From Pseudomonas sp. MYb185 (GTDB taxonomy: Bacteria; Pseudomonadota; Gammaproteobacteria; Pseudomonadales; Pseudomonadaceae): DNA of 64,000 nucleotides. Below, piece by piece: positions 25,214-32,256 of the stretch; positions within the stretch are counted from its first letter, which is position 1; the number at the start of each line of letters is the position of its first letter. The DNA lies in the NCBI RefSeq assembly GCF_002979975.1, contig NZ_PCQD01000003.1, positions 310,001 through 374,000 on the forward strand, in the 5' to 3' direction. The notes below the pieces were generated by a model. That model did no database searches and had not been told where the DNA came from. It saw nothing but the letters and a program-made list of their open reading frames with translations. The position numbers and the translations under genes are program-made.

Positions 25214-26080
25214 TTACCGCTTCAGACTGAAGCGGTAATCATGCCGCTGCAGCGGACCGTCCATTCCGACCTGGTAGGTATCCACGATCACCTGGTCATC
25301 ATCCATCACCGAAAGTACCCGGAACATGGGTACATGGTGATCTTCGTCGGGGATCTTGGTGCGTTCCAGGGCGGGGATATGCAGGTAGTGAACGCCGTCG
25401 ATCTGTTTTGAGTGCTCGGTGCGATCCATGTCCATGTGCAGGTCGCTGGAGATCATGGCGATCAGGTTGGGCTGGGCGCTGACCTCGGCGAAGCCGGGGT
25501 GGTGGATGCCCTTGTCGGCGTTCTCCGGGAAGATGCCGGCGGGTGCGCTGTGGACCACCAGCAGTACCGGTTTGGGGTTGAGCTGCTGGATCTGCTGCCT
25601 GACCCAGGCCACGCCCTGGTCGTTGAAGTCGCGCCCTTCATCCGGCGAGGCCATGACCACGGCCAGCCGCTCGAACTCCATGACATAGCTGGGGCCGGGG
25701 ATCTCGGCCTTGCCTTCATTCCAGCGCTGGGCGTAGGTCATGTAGCGCTCGACGGTGGAGCCATGCTCTTCGTTGCCCATGATCGGATAGAACGGCAGGC
25801 TCAGGCGTTGCAGCACCGGCGTGGCGGCCTCGTATTGCAGCTCGGTGCCCTTGTGGGCGATGTCACCGACGCCGATGACGAAGTTCAGGTCGAGCGTATC
25901 GGTCAGGTGATTGACATGGCCGACGGCGGCGGCGAGGCCGGGGAATTCGGCCTTGGGCTTGGGCTCGCCGTCGCCGAGGATGGCGAAGCGCAGTACCGGC
26001 TCGGCGGCACTGGCCAGTACGGGAGCCAGTGCACTGCTGGCCAGCAGCAGGCAGGTGGGTAGCAGGATGCGGAGTTTCAT
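25214..26080 (-). CDS. Secreted metallophosphoesterase (calcineurin-like)
   Basis: 288 residues. Start at 26080 (MKLRILL) with an AGGAACG ribosome site; the open frame further upstream runs through a repeat element. The signal peptide ends near residue 27 (VLASA-AEP). Metallophosphoesterase-like motifs are degenerate: 'FAILGDGEPKP' in place of D-x-H, 'VIGVGDIAHKG', 'MGNEEH' for GN(H/E)(D/E), 'VVHSAP' and 'SSDLHMDMD'. It probably acts on phosphate esters in the periplasm. It follows phoX in the same direction after a 194-base gap holding a family C repeat, so it may be part of the phytase-PhoX group. Confidence 0.75.
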   Translation of the reverse strand: MKLRILLPTCLLLASSALAPVLASAAEPVLRFAILGDGEPKPKAEFPGLAAAVGHVNHLTDTLDLNFVIGVGDIAHKGTELQYEAATPVLQRLSLPFYPIMGNEEHGSTVERYMTYAQRWNEGKAEIPGPSYVMEFERLAVVMASPDEGRDFNDQGVAWVRQQIQQLNPKPVLLVVHSAPAGIFPENADKGIHHPGFAEVSAQPNLIAMISSDLHMDMDRTEHSKQIDGVHYLHIPALERTKIPDEDHHVPMFRVLSVMDDDQVIVDTYQVGMDGPLQRHDYRFSLKR

Positions 26081-26129
26081 GGTCGTTCCTTGTTGTAGGT
26101 GACTTGACGTTGGTGCAATTGGGCGCGCG

Positions 26130-26233
26130 CTGGATTGCCGCGCCCTTCGAGCTCGCAATGACGGGAGATGTGACTCATGAGCGTGATTACCCATCGTCAT
26201 TGCGAAGCGCATAGCGCTGAAGCAATCCATTGG
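26130..26233. repeat. Interspersed inverted-repeat element (family C), between phoX and the phosphoesterase
   Basis: Two inverted units: CTGGATTGCCGCG...CTCGCAATGACG (26130-26163) and CGTCATTGCGAAGCGC...GCAATCCA (26195-26229). Same organisation as the copies at 12734 and 42047. Confidence 0.8.
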
Positions 26234-26274
26234 CAGGGGCGGAGAAGATCAAGGGGCGATAGCGCATGGCGTCG

Positions 26275-28260
26275 TCAGCTGCCGATCACCTTGCCCTGGT
26301 CATGGGTAATGACCAGCGTGGTGGATCGCGGACGGCTGTGGCCGTCGCTGGCGGGGTAACTGATACCGGGGTGCTGGATGTTGATCCATAGAGTGCGGTA
26401 GTCCGGCGTCCAGGTGATGCCGGTGATTTCCGCGCCCCGTGGGCCGACCAGAAAGCGCCGCACTTCACGGGTCTGCGGGTCGGCGCAGAGCAACTGGTTG
26501 CAGCCGGTGTTGACCGTATGGGCGGCCTGCTCGTCGGAGTCGGTCTGGATCCACAGCCGCCCGGCGGCATCGAAGGCCAAACCGTCGGGCGAGGAAAAGA
26601 TGTCGCCCTGGACACTGCCGATCAGGTTGTCCGGCAGCGGCTGGCCGGCGGCGTCGAGCGCGCCCGGCTGGTCACCGGCAAGCAGAAACACGTCCCACTC
26701 GAAATGTATGGCGGCCGGGTCGGCACCGGCTTCGCGCCAGCGGACGATCTGGCCGTGCTGGTTGTCGGGCCGGGGGTTGGCGGCATCCAGCGGGAAGCGG
26801 CTGCCGCGCTCATGGTTATTGGTCAGGCTGACATAGACCTCACGGCTGTCAGGGTGTACCGCGACCCACTCGGGGCGGTCCATCGGCGTGGCGCCGAGCT
26901 GGTCGGCGGCGCCGCGGGCGTTGAGCAGCACGTCCTGCTGGTCGGCAAAGCCGTTGTCCGGGGTCAGGCCGTTTTCGCCCCAGATCAGCGGCAGCCATCT
27001 ACCCGTGCCGTCTTCATCAAAACGGGCGGCATACAGGGTGCCGCTGTCCAGCAGATTGCGACTGGCCTGCGGATTGGCCAGGTCGTGGCGAGCGTCGGGG
27101 ACAAACTTCCACACGTATTCGCCACGGGCATCGTCACCGGAATACACCGCCATACGCCCGTCATCGCCCAGCGAAACTACCGCGCATTCGCGGCCCAGCC
27201 GGCCCATGGCGGTGCGCTTGATCGGTTTGCTGTCGGGGTCGAAGGGGTCGATTTCGACTACCCAGCCGAAGCGGTGGGGTTCGTTGACGTAGCCCAGATG
27301 GTCCTGTGTCGGGTCGGGGGTGGCGTCGAAGCGGCGATCCACCGACTCCCAGGCGTAATAGGCGCTGTGCTGACCCTGGCCGATGCCGTAGCGCTGGTGC
27401 GTGGGGCGGGTGGCGTGATCGACGGCGTTGCGGTTGACGAAGTAGTTGTGGAAATTCTCTTCGCAGGTCAGGTAGGTACCCCAGGGGGTGACGCCCATGG
27501 AGCAGTTGTTCAGGGTGCCCAGTATCTCGGTGCCGCTGGGGTCACTGGCGGTGCGCATGCGCGGGTCGCCGGCCAGCGGGCCGCGGATGGCCATGGGGGT
27601 CAGGGCGCTGATGCGCCGGTGCAGGCGCGAACCGGGCACCCGCTGCCAGTGGCCGTTGGCGTCGCGGCGGATTTCCAGCACGCTGACACCATGCGCGGCC
27701 TGCTCCTTGCGAACCTGATCGACCGGGCGCTGGCGGCGGCCATCATCCAGCTCAGTGAAAGTGAAGCCATTGGTATGCAGGGTCGGGTTGATGTATTCGT
27801 GGTTGATTACCAGCAGGCCATGCTCGTTGGGCGCCTCCTCGAAGGGGAAGAAGTGCATGCCGTCGTGGTTGTCACCGGCCTGCAGCAGCTGCGCCTGCCA
27901 GTCCTGGGAGGCGTCATCCAGCCAGGCCGGGGCGCTGTCCAGCACCGCGTCGCCCCAGCTGAAGAACGGGCGGGCGGTATAACCGTCGGCTACCAGCACC
28001 TGATCGAACTTCGCCGAGGTCTGTGCCGCGACGCCGGAAAATCCCATCAACGGGGCGGCAGTCGGCGTGCCGGGGCTGCGTTGGCAGCCGGGCAGCATGC
28101 CTGCGAACAGGCCGAAGGCGGCCAGTGCCAGCCCGCCCTTGAGTACCTGCCGGCGGCTGCGGTTGATCACGCTATCCAGATCGGCGGCCTGGCTGGGATT
28201 GAGCCTGCGGTCGTCAACCGCTTCGAGGTCGGCGTGGTAATGCTGATGTTCCTGTCTCAT
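26275..28260 (-). CDS. phoX: PhoX-family alkaline phosphatase, Tat-exported
   Basis: 661 residues from the ATG at 28260. A twin-arginine signal (NRSRRQVLKGGLALAAFG) near residues 32-50 is followed by a cysteine (MLPGC). PhoX enzymes are calcium/iron-dependent phosphatases on a six-bladed propeller, exported folded. Family features seen: 'GLLVINHEYINP', 'NNCSMGVTPWGTYLTCEENFHNYF' (about residue 205 on), 'GRECAVVSLGDDGRMAVYSGDDARGEYVWKF' and 'FSSPDGLAFDAAGRLWIQTD'. It frees phosphate from organic esters. It starts 10 bases after the tonB stop, at the end of the phytase/TonB operon. Confidence 0.9.
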   Translation of the reverse strand: MRQEHQHYHADLEAVDDRRLNPSQAADLDSVINRSRRQVLKGGLALAAFGLFAGMLPGCQRSPGTPTAAPLMGFSGVAAQTSAKFDQVLVADGYTARPFFSWGDAVLDSAPAWLDDASQDWQAQLLQAGDNHDGMHFFPFEEAPNEHGLLVINHEYINPTLHTNGFTFTELDDGRRQRPVDQVRKEQAAHGVSVLEIRRDANGHWQRVPGSRLHRRISALTPMAIRGPLAGDPRMRTASDPSGTEILGTLNNCSMGVTPWGTYLTCEENFHNYFVNRNAVDHATRPTHQRYGIGQGQHSAYYAWESVDRRFDATPDPTQDHLGYVNEPHRFGWVVEIDPFDPDSKPIKRTAMGRLGRECAVVSLGDDGRMAVYSGDDARGEYVWKFVPDARHDLANPQASRNLLDSGTLYAARFDEDGTGRWLPLIWGENGLTPDNGFADQQDVLLNARGAADQLGATPMDRPEWVAVHPDSREVYVSLTNNHERGSRFPLDAANPRPDNQHGQIVRWREAGADPAAIHFEWDVFLLAGDQPGALDAAGQPLPDNLIGSVQGDIFSSPDGLAFDAAGRLWIQTDSDEQAAHTVNTGCNQLLCADPQTREVRRFLVGPRGAEITGITWTPDYRTLWINIQHPGISYPASDGHSRPRSTTLVITHDQGKVIGS

Positions 28261-28270
28261 GTTCTGCTCG

Positions 28271-29080
28271 TCATTGAATGCGATAGCGGAAGGTGTTGCG
28301 TATTCCGGGCACGTCCACCGGCTGACCGTTGACCAGCCGAGGTTGGTAGCGGAAGCTTTTGGCTGCGGCCAGTGATGGCCGCTCGAACAGCGGGTCATCA
28401 CAGGCACCCTCGACTACCTGCGGATCTGTTACCCGGCCATCGCGGGTGACCGTGTAGCTCACCATGCAATCACCCTCCAGCCCACGATCCAGCGCCCGGC
28501 GCGGATAGCTCGGTGGCTGTTTGCTGATGGGTTGGTACTGGGCGATGGCGGCGGCTTCAGCGGCGCGGCGGGCGGCCTCGGCCTCGGCCAGGGCGTGGGC
28601 TTCGGCGGCGGCAGCCAGCCGTTGCTGTTCCTCGTGGGCACGCTGTTCGGCCAGTTCACGCGCCTGTTGCTCGCGCCGGGCCTGTTCTTCCCGCTCCTGC
28701 TGGCGTTGCTGTTCCCGGCGCTGCTCGGCGAGTCGGTGCTGTTCCTCGCGTTCGCGCTGCTGCTGTTGTTCCAGCCGTTTGCGGGCGATGGCACCCTGAT
28801 CGACCTGCGGTTCGGGTGGCGGCGGTGGTGCTGCTGCCGCCACTGGCTCGGGTTCCGGTACCGGCGCGGGCGGCTCCGGGGCCGGGCTGGGCAGGGTGAC
28901 CAACTGGGTGATCATGACGGTTCGTGGCGAGGTGGCTGGGGCTTCCGGTGACCAGCTGTGCCACAGCATCAGTGCGGCAGCGCCATGCAGCAGGCCGGTG
29001 GCCAGAGCCGGCAGCAGCCAGCCTTCCACCTTGCGCGATGGGCGGCCTGCGGGGGGTGTGTTTTGCATCAGCTCAGTCAT
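28271..29080 (-). CDS. TonB-family energy transducer with TolA-like coiled coil
   Basis: 269 residues. One membrane segment with the functional histidine ('ATGLLHGAAALMLWHSW', about residues 26-42), a short proline-rich stretch ('PAPEPPAPVPEPEP'), then about 90 residues of Glu/Gln/Arg/Ala helix ('KRLEQQQQREREEQ' onward) such as is normal for TolA, and a C-terminal TonB domain with 'YPRRALDRGLEGDCMVSYTVTRDG'. It would couple the TolQR-like motor to the outer-membrane receptor encoded at the head of the operon. 4-base gap to the TolR-like gene. Confidence 0.85.
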   Translation of the reverse strand: MTELMQNTPPAGRPSRKVEGWLLPALATGLLHGAAALMLWHSWSPEAPATSPRTVMITQLVTLPSPAPEPPAPVPEPEPVAAAAPPPPPEPQVDQGAIARKRLEQQQQREREEQHRLAEQRREQQRQQEREEQARREQQARELAEQRAHEEQQRLAAAAEAHALAEAEAARRAAEAAAIAQYQPISKQPPSYPRRALDRGLEGDCMVSYTVTRDGRVTDPQVVEGACDDPLFERPSLAAAKSFRYQPRLVNGQPVDVPGIRNTFRYRIQ

Positions 29081-29084
29081 GCGG

Positions 29085-29525
29085 TTACGGTGCCTCGGTG
29101 ATCAGACCCAGGCGGCTGATGCCGCCCTGCTGCAGGGCGGCCATGCCTTCGATCACCAGACCGTAATCGGCGTGGCGGTCGGCACGGATAAATACCTGGG
29201 TCTCGGGTCTGGCGGCGACCAGCGCGCTGATGCGCTGGCGCATCTCCTCCAGCGACTCGCTGCTGTCGCTGTACTGCTCGGTATCGACGGTATCGCCCTC
29301 GTTCCAGTGGTAATGCCCCGCCTCATCGATCGACAGGGTGACGATATTCAGCGGGTCATCGTTGGGCAGGGCTTCACTGGCGACCTTCGGCAGTTCGATC
29401 TGGATACCCTGGGTGAGCATGGGCGCGGTGACCATGAAGATCACCAGCAGCACCAGCATCACGTCGATATAGGGCACCACATTCATCTCCGCATTGGGCC
29501 GGAGCTTTCTACGGGCCGGGCGCAT
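29085..29525 (-). CDS. TolR/ExbD-like motor subunit
   Basis: 146 residues. A short cytoplasmic N-terminus, then one membrane segment with the essential Asp: 'AEMNVVPYIDVMLVLLVIFMV'. That wording is nearer TolR than ExbD. The periplasmic domain contains 'IDEAGHYHWNEGD' and 'VFIRADRHADYG', as in TolR. It uses the proton gradient with its TolQ-like partner to drive the TonB protein. Since it sits with a TonB and a receptor and not with tolB-pal, I take it as a TolR paralogue recruited to transport. Confidence 0.88.
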   Translation of the reverse strand: MRPARRKLRPNAEMNVVPYIDVMLVLLVIFMVTAPMLTQGIQIELPKVASEALPNDDPLNIVTLSIDEAGHYHWNEGDTVDTEQYSDSSESLEEMRQRISALVAARPETQVFIRADRHADYGLVIEGMAALQQGGISRLGLITEAP

Positions 29526-29528
29526 GGT

Positions 29529-30251
29529 TCAGTTCCCCGCCCGGTTGTGCAGCCGCCGGTGCAGAATGCTGGAGAACTCCTCGGCGAAGGTGTAGTAGCG
29601 GCTGATCAGGCCCTCGCTGCGGGCGGCAAAGCGGTTGTAGGCGATCACCGCGGGAATGGCGGCGAACAGGCCGATGGCGGTGGCGATCAGCGCTTCGGCG
29701 ATACCGGGTGCGACGGCGGCCAGCGTTGCCTGCTCGGTCTGGGACAGGCCGATAAAGGAATTCATGATGCCCCACACGGTGCCGAACAGGCCGATATAGG
29801 GGCTGACCGAGCCGACCGTGGCGAGAAACGGCAGGTGTTTTTCCAGCCGCTCCTCCTCCCGGGAGATGGCCACACGCATGGCCCGCTGCACGCCTTCCAT
29901 CACCGCTTCCGGCTCGCTTTCCTGCTCGCGCAGGTGGGCGAACTCTCGGTAGCCAGCATGGAAGATGCCCTGTACGCCGTCACTGTCCTGCGATTGTTCC
30001 TGATACAGCTTGCTGAGGTCGGTGCCCTTGTTCCAGAAGCTCTGCTCGAAGCGGCCCAGGGAGCGCCTGGCGGCACCCATCAGGCTGCTGCGCTGGATGA
30101 TCAGGAACCAGGAGGTCAGCGAGGCGAGCACCAGGATCAGCATCACCAATTGCACCAGCAGGCTGGCTTCGGCGATCAGTGACCAGGGGGACATGCTGTG
30201 GGCGGTGGTTGGCATGGTTGCTATATCGGTAGGCATGGTGGGTTCTCTCAT
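29529..30251 (-). CDS. TolQ/ExbB-like motor subunit
   Basis: 240 residues, three membrane segments. 'SPYIGLFGTVWGIMNSFIGL' and 'VAPGIAEALIATAIGLFAAIPAVIAYNRF' are almost the TolQ sequence, as is 'FWNKGTDLSKLY' after the first helix. Forms the proton channel with the TolR-like protein. An internal ATG at 30236 is an alternative start. It begins at the base next to the phytase stop, so translation is coupled to the phytase gene. Confidence 0.88.
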   Translation of the reverse strand: MREPTMPTDIATMPTTAHSMSPWSLIAEASLLVQLVMLILVLASLTSWFLIIQRSSLMGAARRSLGRFEQSFWNKGTDLSKLYQEQSQDSDGVQGIFHAGYREFAHLREQESEPEAVMEGVQRAMRVAISREEERLEKHLPFLATVGSVSPYIGLFGTVWGIMNSFIGLSQTEQATLAAVAPGIAEALIATAIGLFAAIPAVIAYNRFAARSEGLISRYYTFAEEFSSILHRRLHNRAGN

Positions 30252-32192
30252 TCAGTCCAATTGCAGTGCGTCGGCGATGCTTTGCCAGGGCACGTATTTG
30301 TAGTTCTGGTTACCTTCGGGCATGCGCTTGCGGCCGTCCTGCACCATCAGCATGCCCTGGCTCCATTGGCCGCCGAGATTGACGGAGGTGACTTCCAGGC
30401 CGTCGGTTTCGGACACGCCATCAATGCCCAGCCGGCTGTTGAGGCCGATGCGGAAGCTGCCGCGCAGTTGGTAGGGCGGTTCGGCATCGAGCACCGCATA
30501 GCTGCCGTTGCCCTGGCTGGAAATCACCAGATAGGGATGCTCGGGGTGCTGATAGATGGCCAGGCCTTCGATATCCGCCTTGATCGGGCCACCGATGCCG
30601 ATTACCCGGGTCATCTCGGTGGAAGCATCGGCGCCGGCATCCAGCGCCCACACCGCTTCGCCTTCCTCGCCGATAAACAGGCGCTGGCGCAGGTCATCGA
30701 CCACGCAGCCTTCGGGCTGGGTGGCCACGGCGAACTCGCGTACCAGCTCAGCGCTGATCTCGCCATTGCTGCCGTTCAGGCGGTACTGCAGGAAGCGGCC
30801 GTCCTTGTCATTGGCAATGGCATACAGGCTGCCGTCGGGGGCGCTGCCCATGCACAGGCCGTAGATGTCCTGCAGCGGGGTGGCGATCTGGCCCAGCTCG
30901 CGCAACTGGCCGCTGGCCGGATCGATGGCAAATACCTGCAGACTGTTATGGTCGCGGTTGCTGGCCACAGCCAGATCGACCCGTTGCTCGCCCAGCTGGA
31001 AACCGTGGCGCACATCGACGTTGTTCAGGCGACCGACGGCCAGGTATTGCAACTGCCGGCCATTCAGGTCGTAGACCGCCAGGCCATTGCGTTTGTCGGT
31101 GCCCAGCACGCGGGAGGCAGCCGGATCGCCGGGGTGCAGCCAGATCGCCGGGTCGTCGGCGGCATCGCCGGGGCTGGGAATCGGGTCGGTCTGTACCGTT
31201 GGCAGCAGCACAGGGATATCGGCATCGCTGGTGTGGGCGCTGCCCGGCCAGGCGATACGGGTCTGGTAGAGCTGGCCGTCGTCACCATCAACCAGCAGCA
31301 ATTCGCTCTGCTGGTTGGCGGTACGCACGGCGATCCGCTCCGGTTCAACGGTGCCGTCCAGCGCGATTGGTTCGAGACTGTCCCAGCTATCCCCGGTCAG
31401 GCGATAGCGGTGCAACTGGCGGGCATCGGCGTCCAGTGCCAGCAGCCCGCCGGGTATTGCAGCCAGCCCGGCGACCATGTCCTGCAGTCCGCCGAAGGGC
31501 GCGACCATATCCACCGGTTGACGGCTCTGTTCGGCCTCGGGATGGGCGCCATAGGCCCAGATACCGACGCTTTCCTCGCTGATGTACAGCAGGTGCTGCT
31601 GGTCATCCACTGCGCAGTGCTCGCTTTCCGGCGGCAGGCGCAGGCTGCGTACATGGGCGGCGGTGTCGAGCAGGCGGTTGTCGTTGCCGACCAGCCACTG
31701 GTCACCCATGCCTTCCTCGCCGACCACAAACAGATGCAGGTTGTGCGACTCGTCCCGATACAGGCAGAGGTTCTCGATGCGGTAGGTCGTAGCAGGCAGT
31801 ATCAGCTGCTGACGCAGCCGCAGGTTACTGGTATCGGTGCGCAGCAGGGTGGGCTGCTGGCTGGCGGTCGCGGTGGTAGCGATCAGCAATTGATCGTTTT
31901 GCTGGCGCACATCCAGGCTGTAGAAATTGCCGGGGTGCTGGGCCAGGCGATTACCGCCGGCATCCAGTAACCAGAGGCCCTCGGCATCGGCGGCCAGACG
32001 TTGGTCGTTGCCCAGCAATTGCCAGGACTCGGCCCGTGCGGCATGGCTCGGCTGCCAGGCTTGCAGTTCAACCTTGCTCGCGGTGTGAGCAGTGTCCGCT
32101 GTGGGCACATTGCTGGAGTCGGCCTTGGAGCAACCCAGCAACAGCCCGGACAGGACCAGCGCTGCGAGGGGGTTCAGGGGATATCGATGCAT
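30252..32192 (-). CDS. Two-domain beta-propeller phytase (3-phytase), lipoprotein
   Basis: 646 residues. Lipobox LLLGC with Cys21. The C-terminal domain (about 330-646) is a full beta-propeller phytase: 'ADDPAIWLHPGDP' (346 on), 'VLGTDKRNGLAVYDLNG', 'VGRLNNVDVR', 'EGCVVDDLRQRLFIGEE' and 'ADIEGLAIY'. The N-terminal domain (about 45-315) repeats the fold ('EHCAVDDQQHLLYISEESVGIWAY' at 190-214, split here as blade and turn) but lacks the DDPAIW/DKR calcium-binding start, so it is likely non-catalytic. Such phytases cut phosphate from calcium-phytate. Lies 64 bases behind the TonB-dependent receptor. Confidence 0.88.
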   Translation of the reverse strand: MHRYPLNPLAALVLSGLLLGCSKADSSNVPTADTAHTASKVELQAWQPSHAARAESWQLLGNDQRLAADAEGLWLLDAGGNRLAQHPGNFYSLDVRQQNDQLLIATTATASQQPTLLRTDTSNLRLRQQLILPATTYRIENLCLYRDESHNLHLFVVGEEGMGDQWLVGNDNRLLDTAAHVRSLRLPPESEHCAVDDQQHLLYISEESVGIWAYGAHPEAEQSRQPVDMVAPFGGLQDMVAGLAAIPGGLLALDADARQLHRYRLTGDSWDSLEPIALDGTVEPERIAVRTANQQSELLLVDGDDGQLYQTRIAWPGSAHTSDADIPVLLPTVQTDPIPSPGDAADDPAIWLHPGDPAASRVLGTDKRNGLAVYDLNGRQLQYLAVGRLNNVDVRHGFQLGEQRVDLAVASNRDHNSLQVFAIDPASGQLRELGQIATPLQDIYGLCMGSAPDGSLYAIANDKDGRFLQYRLNGSNGEISAELVREFAVATQPEGCVVDDLRQRLFIGEEGEAVWALDAGADASTEMTRVIGIGGPIKADIEGLAIYQHPEHPYLVISSQGNGSYAVLDAEPPYQLRGSFRIGLNSRLGIDGVSETDGLEVTSVNLGGQWSQGMLMVQDGRKRMPEGNQNYKYVPWQSIADALQLD

Positions 32193-32256
32193 GAAGTATT
32201 CCGTACTGATAAGAAGTCTGGGCTGAACGGCAGGCCTGGCCCGCCGCCCGTCCGGG

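Noticed and set aside
26518-28332. Open frame of about 600 codons on the plus strand opposite phoX
   Set aside because: Shadow of a GC-rich gene; composition is Val/Gly/Ala-heavy without domains, while the minus strand encodes an intact PhoX with Tat signal.
30198-31970. Open frame of about 590 codons on the plus strand opposite the phytase
   Set aside because: No start signal or domain; the phytase frame has all catalytic motifs.
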